64,000 bases of DNA from Streptomyces sp. BK208 (GTDB taxonomy: Bacteria > Actinomycetota > Actinomycetes > Streptomycetales > Streptomycetaceae), in NCBI RefSeq assembly GCF_004364245.1, contig NZ_SOAV01000002.1:782599-846598 (forward strand), in the 5' to 3' direction. Shown here piece after piece: positions 44,264 through 52,549 of this stretch (the first letter of the stretch is position 1; the number at the start of each line of letters is the position of its first letter). The notes under the pieces were generated by a model. The model was given only the letters and a program-made list of their open reading frames with translations, was not told the DNA's origin and made no database searches. The translations under genes were made by a program, and so were the position numbers.

Positions 44264-45189
44264 CCCACACGCCCGACGGCACGAGGTCCGACGAGCCCGG
44301 CTTCCCACCGTACGAGGAACTGCGGGTCCCGGTGGCCGGCGGTGAACTGGCCGTCCTGCGCTGGCCGGCCGCGGACCCGGCCGCGCCGGTGGTCCTGGCC
44401 CTGCACGGCATCACCGCCAACGGCCTGACCTGGGCCCGCGTCGCCCACCACCTCGCGGGCCGGGTCACCCTGCTCGCGCCGGACCTGCGGGGCCGGGGCG
44501 GCAGCGGCACGCTCCCCGGCCCGTACGGCATCGCGGCGCACGCCGACGACATGGCCGCCCTGGTGCGGGCGCTGGACACCGGCCCGGTGGTCCTCACCGG
44601 TCACTCCATGGGCGCCTTCGCCGCGGCCCTGACCGCCGTACGCCACCCGGCCCTGCCGTCGGCCCTGCTGCTGGTGGACGGCGGTGTGCGCTTCCCCGTG
44701 CCGGCCGGCCTCGACCCCGACGAGCTCGTCGCCGCCGTGATCGGTCCTGCCATGCGGCGGCTGTCGATGACGTTCCCCGACCGGCCCGCCTACCGGGAGT
44801 TCTGGCAGCGCCACCCGGCCTTCGCCGAAGCCTGGTCGCCGTGGGTGGACGCCTACATCCAGCGCGACCTGGTCGGCGACGAACCCGCACTGCGCTCCTC
44901 GTGCCGCCTCGACGCCGTCCGCGTCGACGGCACCGGCCAGCTCGGCGGCGAGGTGGCGGACGCAGTGCGCCGGCTGCCCCTCCCGGCCGCACTCCTGTGG
45001 GCGGAACGCGGGCTGATGGACGAGCCGCAGGGCCTGTACGACGCACAGCGGCTCGCCGCCGCCGGGGTCGACGGCACACCGCTGCGGCCCCTGCTCGTCC
45101 CGGGGACGAACCACTACACGATCGTGGTCGGCGACGCCGGCGCCCGCGTGGTGGCCGAGCACCTGCTGACCGCGGCGGGCGTCAGCTGA
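44260..45189 (+). CDS. Alpha/beta hydrolase of the Liv-type operon
   Basis: A 309-residue alpha/beta-hydrolase. Oxyanion region LALHGITANGLTW, nucleophile elbow LTGHSMGAFAAAL (Ser near 112), an acid in LPAALLWAERGLMDEP and the catalytic His in VPGTNHYTIVVG. It is coupled to the permease by ATGA. Its place as the last gene of an importer operon suggests that it cleaves the imported substrate, such as an ester, lactone or C-C bond, before CoA activation. The 3' end overlaps the convergent PucR-type gene by 8 bases. Confidence 0.88.
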   Translation: MTHTPDGTRSDEPGFPPYEELRVPVAGGELAVLRWPAADPAAPVVLALHGITANGLTWARVAHHLAGRVTLLAPDLRGRGGSGTLPGPYGIAAHADDMAALVRALDTGPVVLTGHSMGAFAAALTAVRHPALPSALLLVDGGVRFPVPAGLDPDELVAAVIGPAMRRLSMTFPDRPAYREFWQRHPAFAEAWSPWVDAYIQRDLVGDEPALRSSCRLDAVRVDGTGQLGGEVADAVRRLPLPAALLWAERGLMDEPQGLYDAQRLAAAGVDGTPLRPLLVPGTNHYTIVVGDAGARVVAEHLLTAAGVS

Positions 45190-47230
45190 GGGACAACAGC
45201 CTTAGGCGCAGAGCCAGTTGGAGTTCCAGCGCGTGCTCCGGGCTGTTCCAGCCCGGGCCGAGGATCGCCTGGACGCGGTCCAGGCGCTGCACCACCGTGT
45301 TGATGTGCACGTGCAGCTCCTCCTTGGCCCGGGTCAGGCTCCCACCGCAGCCGAAGTAGGCGGCCAGGGTGCGGACCAGCTGGGTGCCGCGCCGGTCGTC
45401 GTAGTCCAGCAGCGGGCCGAGGGTGGCCCTGACGAAGCCCTCCACGTCGTGGTCCTTGCCCAACAGCACGCCGAGGAAGCCCAGTTCGCCCGCGCTGGCC
45501 CCGGCACCCCGGCGGCCGAGCACCTGCAGCGCCTGCAGGCAGCGCGAGGCCTCGGCGTGGGCGTCGGCGAGGGCGCGCGGTCCGGCGGCGGGCCCGGCGC
45601 CGGCCACCGTGACCGGGGCGCCCACCAGGTGGGTGAGCTGCTCGGCGGCGGAGCGGGCCGCCTCGCCCGGCGTGGCGCCGCCGCCCGGGACGAGCATGAC
45701 CGTACCGGCGTGTTCCGCGCTGACACCGTCGCCGCCGAACAGGTACTGCACGGCGGCCCCGGGCAGCCGGTCGCGGACGTCCGCGTCCGAGGAGGCCACC
45801 AGGACCAGGTGGGGACGGTTCAGGTCGATGCCGAGATTGCGTCCGCGGGCCACCAGACCGGCGGGATCGCGGTCCGGCGCGGTGAGCAGGTCGGTGATCA
45901 GGTCGCCGCGCACCCGGTTCTCGGCCTCGGCGACCGAGCGCCGCAGCAGCAGGAGCAGCGAGGTGACGACGCTGCTCCGCTCGAACAGACGCCGGTCGGG
46001 GCCGTCCAGATCCGGCCGCCCCGACAGCACCAGGCTGCCCAGCATCTCCTGCCCGGCCAGCACCGCGCACACCCAGCGCCCGTCGTGGACCACGGCGTGG
46101 GCGGTGGCGCGCGACTCCTCCGCGGCCCGCACCAGGGCAGCGGCGCCGTCCGCGCCCGTCGAGTCGTCCCAGCCGTGCGCGCCGCCCGGGCCGTCCGCGT
46201 CGCCCGGTCCGTGCGCGTCGCCCGGGCCGTGTGCTCCGCCCGGGCCGTGTGCTCCGCTCGGGCCCCTCGCCGTGCTCCCGGCCGATGGGTCGGTGCCGCG
46301 CGCGGTCGGGGTGAGCGGCCACCCGCCCGCGTCGAACACCGTGACGTCGCCCTGGAGGAGGTCGGCGACGGCGGCGGCCACGTCGGCCACGTCGCCGCCC
46401 CGCAGCACCAGGTCGCTGAGCCGGTCGTGGGACTCCTCGGCCCGCTGCATCGCGGCCGAGCGCTCCCGGATCACGGCGTTCGCCTCGGCCAGTTCGGCCA
46501 GCGCGACCCGCGCGTCCGTCATGGCCTTCGCCGTGTCGATGGCGATGGCGGCGTGGTTGGCCAGCGAACACAGCAGGGCGACCTCGTCCGGGGAGAAGGT
46601 GCGCGGCGTGCGGTCGGCGGCGAACAGGGCGCCGATCACCTTGCCGCCGCTCCCGGACCCCAGCAGAAGCGGGACGCCGAGGATCGCGACCAGCCCCTCG
46701 TCCAGCACACCGGCGTCGATGCTGTGCGTGTGGTGGAAGCGCTCGTCCGTGCGGTAGTCGGGCGTGGCGTAGGGGCGCGCGGTCTGCGCGACCAGGCCGC
46801 CGAGACCCTCGCCGAGTTGCAGGCGCAGGTTCTGGAACAGCTCGGACACGGAGCCGTCGGTGACCCGCATGAAGGTGTCGCCCGCCTCCTCGTCGGGCAG
46901 CGTCAGGTACGCCGTGTCGGTGCCGAGCAGCATCCTGGCGCGGCGCACGATGGACCGCAGCACGGCGTCCAGGTCGCGCAGCGCCGCGAGGTCACCGGCG
47001 GTGTCGAACAGGGCGGTGAGCTCCGCCTCCCGGCGCTGGTGCTGCCGCAGCGCGCCGTGCACGCGCAACGCCGCCCGGGTGGCCCGCTCGACCTCCGCGA
47101 GGTCGTCGGCGCCGACGCCGCCGCGCCGCGCCTCGGCGGCGACGGTGCCGAGGTCCTCGGCGGGGGCGCCGGAGGCGAGGAGTTCGAGGAGCCGGCGCAG
47201 GTGGGCGGCGACGGACGGGTTCTTGGGCAT
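45182..47230 (-). CDS. GAF-domain PucR-type transcriptional regulator
   Basis: A 682-residue protein. Residues about 75-225 form a GAF domain (LFDTAGDLAALRDLDAVLRSIVRRARMLLGTDTAYLTLP ... VAILGVPLLLGSGSGGKVIGALFAADRTPRTFS). A second sensor region follows and contains a low-complexity insert (residues about 318-350) of GAHGPGG-type repeats. A PucR/CdaR C-terminal HTH closes the protein (LVRTLAAYFGCGGSLTRAKEELHVHINTVVQRLDRVQAILG). This architecture is common in regulators of aromatic or organic-acid catabolism in actinobacteria. It probably controls the divergent importer, the CoA-transferase and/or the MHS gene. Confidence 0.9.
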   Translation of the reverse strand: MPKNPSVAAHLRRLLELLASGAPAEDLGTVAAEARRGGVGADDLAEVERATRAALRVHGALRQHQRREAELTALFDTAGDLAALRDLDAVLRSIVRRARMLLGTDTAYLTLPDEEAGDTFMRVTDGSVSELFQNLRLQLGEGLGGLVAQTARPYATPDYRTDERFHHTHSIDAGVLDEGLVAILGVPLLLGSGSGGKVIGALFAADRTPRTFSPDEVALLCSLANHAAIAIDTAKAMTDARVALAELAEANAVIRERSAAMQRAEESHDRLSDLVLRGGDVADVAAAVADLLQGDVTVFDAGGWPLTPTARGTDPSAGSTARGPSGAHGPGGAHGPGDAHGPGDADGPGGAHGWDDSTGADGAAALVRAAEESRATAHAVVHDGRWVCAVLAGQEMLGSLVLSGRPDLDGPDRRLFERSSVVTSLLLLLRRSVAEAENRVRGDLITDLLTAPDRDPAGLVARGRNLGIDLNRPHLVLVASSDADVRDRLPGAAVQYLFGGDGVSAEHAGTVMLVPGGGATPGEAARSAAEQLTHLVGAPVTVAGAGPAAGPRALADAHAEASRCLQALQVLGRRGAGASAGELGFLGVLLGKDHDVEGFVRATLGPLLDYDDRRGTQLVRTLAAYFGCGGSLTRAKEELHVHINTVVQRLDRVQAILGPGWNSPEHALELQLALRLRLLSLS

Positions 47231-47340
47231 GGGCGGACCATTGTGAGGAAGGCGGGCAGCCCCCGCAACCGCGACGGCACGAGGGGGCGGGAACCCTGCC
47301 CCCTCGGTGGTGGATTGCCCCGGAAGGTGACCGGGGCGGA

Positions 47341-48735
47341 TCAGGTGGACGCGGTCTCCTTCGGACCGACCGGACCGGCGGCCCCATGTGCCCCGGCGTC
47401 ACCGTCGTCCGGCCCGACCGCGGCCAGGTCCGTGCCGCGGGTCTCCCGGGCGGCGACCACGGCGATCACGGTGATCACGGCCGACAGCGCCACGTACACC
47501 GAGACCGGTACGGAGGAGCCGTAGGAGCCGAGGAGCGCCGTGGCGATCAGCGGGGCGGGGGCGCCGGCCGCGACCGAGGAGAGCTGGGCGCCGATGGAGG
47601 CACCGGTGTAACGCATCCGGGTGGCGAACAGCTCGGAGAAGAACGCGGCCTGCGGGGCGTACATCGCGCTGTGGAAGACCAGTCCGACGGTGACCGCGAG
47701 GACGAGCGCCGGGAAGGACTTCGTGTCCAGCAGCCCGAAGAAGGCCCAGGACCACCCGCCCACACCGACCGCGCCGACCAGGTACACCGGCTTGCGCCCG
47801 AGCCGGTCGGAGAGGGCGCCGAACAGCGGGATCAGGCAGAACTGCACGGCCGAGCCGATCAGTACCGCGTTCAGCGCCGTCTGCTTGGCGATGTCGAGGT
47901 GCTCCACGCAGTACGTCAGGACGAACGCGGTGATCACGTAGTACGAGATGTTCTCCGCCATGCGGGCGCCCATCGCGACCAGGATGTCCCGCCAGTGGTC
48001 GCGGAGCACCGCGACGAACGGCAGCCGCTCGGCCTTCCGCTCCGCCTCGCGCTCCTTCGACCGCGCCAGCGCCTGCTTGAACAACGGGGACTCGTCGACG
48101 GAGAGCCGGATCCACATGCCGACCATGACCAGGACGCCGGAGAGCAGGAACGGCACGCGCCAGCCCCAGGAGTCGAACGCGTCGTCACTGAGCACGGTGG
48201 TCATCAGGGAGAGCACACCGACGGCGAGCAGGTTGCCCGCGGGTGCGCCGCCCTGCGGCCACGAGGCCCAGAAACCGCGGCGCCTGGCGTCACCGTGCTC
48301 GGAGACCAGCAGGACCGCCCCGCCCCATTCCCCGCCCAGCGCGAAGCCCTGGATCAGGCGCAGCGTGGTGAGCAGCAGGGGAGCGGCGACGCCCAGCGTG
48401 TCGTAGCCGGGGACGCAGCCGATCAGGGTGGTGGAGCCGCCCATCATCAGCAGGCTGATCACCAGGAGCTTCTTGCGCCCCATACGGTCGCCGAAGTGAC
48501 CGAAGACGACGGCGCCGACGGGGCGGGCGGCGAAGCCGATGGCGTAGGTGAGGAAGGAGAGCAGGGTGCCGGTGAGCGGGTCGGACTCCGGGAAGAAGAC
48601 CCGGCCGAAGACGAGGGCCGCGGCGGAGCCGTAGAGGAAGTAGTCGTACCACTCGATCGTGGTGCCGACGAGGGACGCGGCGACGATGCGCTTGAGGTTC
48701 TTCGGGACTGGTGGAGCGCTTGCGGGCGACGACAT
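47341..48735 (-). CDS. MFS transporter, metabolite:H+ symporter (MHS) family
   Basis: A 464-residue protein with 12 transmembrane segments. MHS signatures: LVGTTIEWYDYFLYGSAAALVF, AARPVGAVVFGHFGDRMGRKKLLV (motif A) and LRLIQGFALGGEWGGAVLLVSEHG. Family members import shikimate, proline, citrate or aromatic acids with protons. ATG 48735 has GGAAG 8 bases upstream and is preferred over the in-frame GTG nine bases upstream. It follows the same strand as the PucR-type gene with a 110-base gap and probably belongs to the same catabolic island. Confidence 0.92.
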   Translation of the reverse strand: MSSPASAPPVPKNLKRIVAASLVGTTIEWYDYFLYGSAAALVFGRVFFPESDPLTGTLLSFLTYAIGFAARPVGAVVFGHFGDRMGRKKLLVISLLMMGGSTTLIGCVPGYDTLGVAAPLLLTTLRLIQGFALGGEWGGAVLLVSEHGDARRRGFWASWPQGGAPAGNLLAVGVLSLMTTVLSDDAFDSWGWRVPFLLSGVLVMVGMWIRLSVDESPLFKQALARSKEREAERKAERLPFVAVLRDHWRDILVAMGARMAENISYYVITAFVLTYCVEHLDIAKQTALNAVLIGSAVQFCLIPLFGALSDRLGRKPVYLVGAVGVGGWSWAFFGLLDTKSFPALVLAVTVGLVFHSAMYAPQAAFFSELFATRMRYTGASIGAQLSSVAAGAPAPLIATALLGSYGSSVPVSVYVALSAVITVIAVVAARETRGTDLAAVGPDDGDAGAHGAAGPVGPKETAST

Positions 48736-48942
48736 CGGCACCACTTCCTACGGTCTGCGGGGACGGGCGTGTGTCGCCATACCGTAGGAATCCGCAGGTC
48801 AGGTGCACATGTGACGGGGCCACACAGTTCGAGGGGCGGTTATGCGTGCGGCCACCATGCCGACGCGTGCGAAGGCGGTTCACCGGAGTACGGGGCAGGC
48901 CACCCTCGTTCCACGCTCCGCCTCACGAGCGGGCCCACCGCA

Positions 48943-48989
48943 GCGCAGCGAAGCCCCCGGTGACAGGTGTCGCGGGGGCTTCGCTGCGC
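48943..48989 (-). terminator. 16-bp-stem hairpin after the DHA2 exporter gene
   Basis: Arms GCGCAGCGAAGCCCCC (48943-48958) and GGGGGCTTCGCTGCGC (48974-48989) are perfect complements around a 15-base loop. The hairpin starts 6 bases past the exporter stop (48995, minus strand) and should end that transcript. The remaining gap 48736-48942 should hold the MHS gene promoter; nothing else is seen. Confidence 0.85.
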
Positions 48990-48994
48990 AGTGG

Positions 48995-50659
48995 TTACAG
49001 GAAGGCGGCCATCTGGTCGCCCTTGGTGTCCTCGTTGGACACCAGCAGGGAGAGCAGCGCGGCGGCGACCGCGACGCCCGCGCTGATCAGGAACACGGTG
49101 TGCAGGCCGTTCAGGAAGGTGTCGTGGGCGGCCTGGGTCATGGTCGCCGAGAACTCCTTGACCTGACCCGCCGACATTCCGGCGTTGGTCAGCTCCTTCT
49201 CCAGAGCCTCCTGCGCACTCGGCGGGAAGCCCAGCTCGATCAGCTTGTGCACCTGCTTGTCGTCGGCCAGCTGCTCGACGGTCTGGCCACCCTTGCCGCC
49301 GAACGCCTCCCGCAGGTCCTGCGCGAAGCGGTTGTTGACGAACGCGGCCAGGAAGGCACCGAAGACCGCCGTGCCGAGCAGGCTGCCGAGCTGGGACATG
49401 GACTGCTGCATGCCCGAGGCCGTGCCCGCCTTCTGCACCGGCGCGCTGCCCACGATCGCCTGGGTGGCGGCCACCATCATGAAGCCGACCCCGACGCCGC
49501 CCAGGACCAGGGGCGGGCCCACGGTGGCGACACCCGAGTCGCCCTCCAGACGCAGCAGGAGCAGCGACGTTCCGGTGATGCACAGGGCACCGAAGGCCAG
49601 GGACTGCTTGACACCGAACCTGTCCACGGCCCAGCCGCCCAGCGGCGCCGAGACGATGAACGTCAGGGTCAGCGGGAGCAGGGCCACCGACGCGGACATC
49701 GGGCTCTTGCCCTGCAGGCCCTGCAGGAAGAAGTTGAGGTAGTAGATGATCGCGTAGAAGGCGAACATCGTGACCACCATCAGCAGGCATCCCACGGACA
49801 GGGAGCGGATGCGGAACAGCTCCAGCGGGATCATCGGGAAGCGGCGCATCCGCTGGACGACCACGAAGACGATCAGCAGCACCACACTCAGACCGATGTA
49901 GCCGAGGGTGCGCACGGAGGTCCAGCCGTCCTCCTGGCCGTGCGTCAGCGCCCACACCAGGCTGACGATCGACAGCGTCAGCGCGACACCACCGGGCAGA
50001 TCGAGCGGCTCGGGCTGCTCCTGCCGCGACTCGCGGACGAAGAGGACGGCCATGACGACACTGAGCACGCCGAAGGGCAGGTTGATCAGGAACACCCACT
50101 GCCAGGTGAGGTGCTCCACCATCACGCCGCCGAGCAGCGGACCGCCGGCCAGGGACACGGCCGTGACACCGCTGAACAGGCCGATGGCGGTGGCGAGTTT
50201 CTCCGGTGGGAACGCGGCCTTGATCACCGCGAGGGCCGCCGGAATCATCATGGCGCCGAAGACGCCCTGGAGAACACGAGCCCCGATGAGCAGCTCGATG
50301 GTGTTCGACAACGCGCACAGTACGGAAGCGATCGTGAAGCCGACGAGGCCGATCAGCAGCCCCTTCTTGCGGCCGATCCGGTCGACCAGGGTGCCGGCCG
50401 GGATCAGCAGGCCCGCCAGGACCAGCAGGTAACCGGTCATCACCCACTGGAGGCTGTTGAGGCCGGCGTCGAGGTCCTTGGCGATCGCCGGGTTCGCGAC
50501 CACCACGACCGTGCCGTCGAGCTGCACCATCATGATGCCGACGCCAACCGTGGCGAGACTCAGCCAGGCTGCTCTGGACGTCTTGCCCGAACTCGCGGCC
50601 GGTACGGCGCTGTCTAAGGAACCGCCGTGCTCCGTGGTTGACTTGCTTGCTTCTGTCAT
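48995..50659 (-). CDS. MFS drug:H+ antiporter-2 exporter of the biosynthetic region
   Basis: A 554-residue protein with 14 predicted transmembrane segments. TM1 motif VQLDGTVVVVANPAIAKDL, motif A GTLVDRIGRKKGLLIG and motif C VTAVSLAGGPLLGGVMVEHLTWQWVFLINLP place it in the EmrB/QacA (DHA2) group. A long extracytoplasmic loop near the C-terminus (FAQDLREAFGGKGGQTVEQLADDKQVHKL ... MTQAAHDTFLNG) is also typical. ATG 50659 has AAGGAA 8 bases upstream. As the exporter nearest the NRPS genes it is a candidate self-resistance or product export pump; this is inference. Confidence 0.9.
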   Translation of the reverse strand: MTEASKSTTEHGGSLDSAVPAASSGKTSRAAWLSLATVGVGIMMVQLDGTVVVVANPAIAKDLDAGLNSLQWVMTGYLLVLAGLLIPAGTLVDRIGRKKGLLIGLVGFTIASVLCALSNTIELLIGARVLQGVFGAMMIPAALAVIKAAFPPEKLATAIGLFSGVTAVSLAGGPLLGGVMVEHLTWQWVFLINLPFGVLSVVMAVLFVRESRQEQPEPLDLPGGVALTLSIVSLVWALTHGQEDGWTSVRTLGYIGLSVVLLIVFVVVQRMRRFPMIPLELFRIRSLSVGCLLMVVTMFAFYAIIYYLNFFLQGLQGKSPMSASVALLPLTLTFIVSAPLGGWAVDRFGVKQSLAFGALCITGTSLLLLRLEGDSGVATVGPPLVLGGVGVGFMMVAATQAIVGSAPVQKAGTASGMQQSMSQLGSLLGTAVFGAFLAAFVNNRFAQDLREAFGGKGGQTVEQLADDKQVHKLIELGFPPSAQEALEKELTNAGMSAGQVKEFSATMTQAAHDTFLNGLHTVFLISAGVAVAAALLSLLVSNEDTKGDQMAAFL

Positions 50660-50681
50660 GATGAATTCCTTGTGCGTTAGG

Positions 50682-50735
50682 GCACCGTGCCGGGACACGG
50701 ACCGGGATGCAAGCGGGCATGTTCCGGCACGGTGC
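50682..50735. promoter_or_regulatory. Long inverted repeat upstream of the DHA2 exporter gene
   Basis: GCACCGTGCCGG (50682-50693) and CCGGCACGGTGC (50724-50735) are perfect 12-bp complements 30 bases apart, beginning 22 bases upstream of the exporter ATG. It could be a repressor site pair or a 5'-UTR hairpin that controls exporter expression. The rest of the gap to the DUF4097 gene at 50922 (same strand) shows no gene. Confidence 0.55.
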
Positions 50736-50921
50736 AACAGCAGGGAGCACCGGAAGGGAGTCGATCCCGACCCCTTGCGTGCGAGGCGGCCACCTCGTAC
50801 GCCGGTGTTCTCTGGGTGCGCAGGCCCCGGAGAGCGGGGGATGTCCTCTCCGGGGCCCGTGATACCGGCACCGGCTCGCCGACGAGGGCGCAGCGGTGCC
50901 GTGCTCTGGCGGGGCGGCGCC

Positions 50922-51710
50922 TCAGACGCTGCGCCGGACGACGACGTCACCCATGGTGGTGTTGGCGACGACCTTCACCGTCTGTGCGGACGGATCGGGG
51001 GCGTCGGCCGGTGTCATGAAGTTGTGGATGCTGCCCGAGACGGACCGCACGTCGAGCAGGGCGGTGGTGTTCGGCGCGATGCCGATCTCCACCTGCCCGA
51101 TCGAGGTGCCCAGGACGACCGAGCCGCGCGCGACACTGCCCACGCGGACGTCGCCGTTGGCCGCCTTGGCTTCGAGATTGTCCCGGGCTCTGTCGACGAC
51201 GATCATGCCGTTGGAGCTCTTCAGCACCGCGGAATCGGCCGACTCGCGGATCCGCAGGGTGCCGGATCCGGTGGCGGCTTCCAGGGGACCGCCGGCCCGG
51301 TCCACGGTGATGTCGCCGACGCCCGTATTGAGTACCAGCCGTCCCGCCTCCTCCAGATGGATGTCGCCGGTCGAGGTTTTGATGCGGACGCTGTCGAGCC
51401 GGCCGCTCGCGTAGAACGACGCCTCGCGGGCGCCGGCCCACAGTTCGGAGCCGTCCGGCAGCTCGATCGTCAGGTCGACCGAGCCGGAGCGGGAGAACAG
51501 ACCGCGCTGCCGGGGCCCTCTGACGGTGAGCTTCTGGTCGGCGTACTCGACCACGGTCTGGTCGGCTGCCCTGACGTCCGCTTCGTTACCGGGGTCGGTC
51601 GGGGTGACCTCGACGACCGTGTCAACACGCTGCTCGGCGTGCAGCCGCACGTGCCCGACGCCGAGGTCCATACTCACGGCGACTGGTAGAGGTGTCTGGA
51701 AAACAGGCAT
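50922..51710 (-). CDS. DUF4097-type beta-repeat protein (copy 1)
   Basis: A 262-residue protein starting MPVFQTPLPVAVSMDLGVGHVRLHAEQR. It consists of short repeated beta-strand units such as RIKTSTGDIHLEEAGRLVLNTGVGDITVD, LRIRESADSAVLKSSNGMIVVD and AKAANGDVRVGSVARGSVVLGTSIGQVEIGI, predicted to form a beta-helix or solenoid (DUF4097/DUF4098 style). No signal peptide or membrane anchor is seen, so it is probably cytoplasmic. It follows the ribbon-helix-helix gene by 78 bases on the same strand. The paired organisation is frequent in Streptomyces, but the function is unknown. Copy 2 is at 54598. Confidence 0.85.
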   Translation of the reverse strand: MPVFQTPLPVAVSMDLGVGHVRLHAEQRVDTVVEVTPTDPGNEADVRAADQTVVEYADQKLTVRGPRQRGLFSRSGSVDLTIELPDGSELWAGAREASFYASGRLDSVRIKTSTGDIHLEEAGRLVLNTGVGDITVDRAGGPLEAATGSGTLRIRESADSAVLKSSNGMIVVDRARDNLEAKAANGDVRVGSVARGSVVLGTSIGQVEIGIAPNTTALLDVRSVSGSIHNFMTPADAPDPSAQTVKVVANTTMGDVVVRRSV

Positions 51711-51788
51711 GACTGCACTCCGTGGTGGGATGGCAGAGTGTCCCTGAGGATGGACGGACGGATGGTGCTCGGCCTCGGAGCCGAGGAC

Positions 51789-52352
51789 CTATCTGACCCA
51801 GCCCGTGTAGCGTTGGACCTGACGCAGGGCCCCGCTGCGCGGGGCCCGTCTTTCGGGGCGTCCGTGTTCGTCGCTCTCCAGCATCGAGGAGACCGCTCGA
51901 ATCAACCAGGCGTTCACCGACAGCCTTTCCCGGCCCGCGACCTCCTCGATCTTGGTCTTCAGGTACTCCGGGGGGCGGAAGTTGATACGGGCGGTGCCAC
52001 TGCCCTCGCCGCCCAGCGGTACTGATTCCGGATGCATGGACGCTGTCCCGGAGGAAGGGGCGTGCTTGAACTCCTCGGCGTCAGCCTCGGCTTCGTATGC
52101 CCGGTCCTCCGGCGGCAGGGTGACCACGAACCCGGGGTCGAGTCCGCGCAGCCGAAGTTCCACCGAACCGGGTACCAGCTCCCGGGTGATCTCGCCCGCG
52201 GCATCCGACAGTGCTTCCAGCAAGGTCAGCTGGAGCGCCGACGAGAGCTGGGCCACGAGCCGCTCGGCGAGAAGGCGGCCTTCTTCGCCTTCCGCCTCGG
52301 CGGCGACCGAGACCTCTCGTCGCAAGTTGTCGATGTACCGGGTCAGGTCCAT
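51789..52352 (-). CDS. Ribbon-helix-helix (Arc-like) DNA-binding protein
   Basis: A 187-residue protein starting MDLTRYIDNLRREVSVAAEAEGEE. The N-terminal half is helical (LLAERLVAQLSSALQLTLLEALSDAAGEIT). The C-terminal half has a ribbon-helix-helix: TARINFRPPEYLKTKIEEVAGRERLSVNAWLIRAVSSMLESDE, with the strand SGTARINFRPPEYL contacting DNA in this fold. It probably represses its own operon with the DUF4097 gene downstream. A direct repeat ATGGCACC at its start codon is a likely operator. Such proteins are often labelled antitoxin-like, but no toxin domain is seen. Confidence 0.85.
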   Translation of the reverse strand: MDLTRYIDNLRREVSVAAEAEGEEGRLLAERLVAQLSSALQLTLLEALSDAAGEITRELVPGSVELRLRGLDPGFVVTLPPEDRAYEAEADAEEFKHAPSSGTASMHPESVPLGGEGSGTARINFRPPEYLKTKIEEVAGRERLSVNAWLIRAVSSMLESDEHGRPERRAPRSGALRQVQRYTGWVR

Positions 52353-52369
52353 GGCACCAATATGGCACC
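52351..52369. promoter_or_regulatory. Direct repeat ATGGCACC x2, likely RHH operator
   Basis: ATGGCACC at 52351-52358 and 52362-52369, start to start 11 bp, one helical turn. It overlaps the start codon of the RHH gene. Arc/MetJ-type dimers bind tandem half-sites at such spacing and would block their own transcription. Confidence 0.5.
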
Positions 52370-52497
52370 GCTTTGGCTCCGGTGCAAGCCCCGGCGTTTT
52401 TCGGTCGCGAACCTGGGCTTTGCCTGCCATCATGCGGCGGCGGCCCCGGAGCGGGCTCGGGCACATGTGGCGCCATAGGTGAGTTCATGACGCCATG

Positions 52498-52537
52498 CCG
52501 ACAGGGCGTCCCCGACGATCGGGGAGCGCCCTGTCGG
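52498..52537 (-). terminator. Hairpin terminator after the N-monooxygenase gene
   Basis: CCGACAGGGCG-TCCCCGA pairs with TCGGGGA-GCGCCCTGTCGG with a single bulged base and a short loop. It begins 12 bases past the stop of the gene at 52550 on the minus strand. Confidence 0.85.
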
Positions 52538-52549
52538 ATGGGGGAGGGG

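Noticed and set aside
45218..47524. 768-codon plus-strand frame opposite the PucR-type gene
   Set aside because: Shadow frame; no start context and no recognisable domain.
51789..52352. Toxin-antitoxin pair with the neighbouring DUF4097 gene
   Set aside because: The RHH protein could be an antitoxin, but the partner has a beta-solenoid with no toxin motif; regulator plus effector of unknown role is safer.
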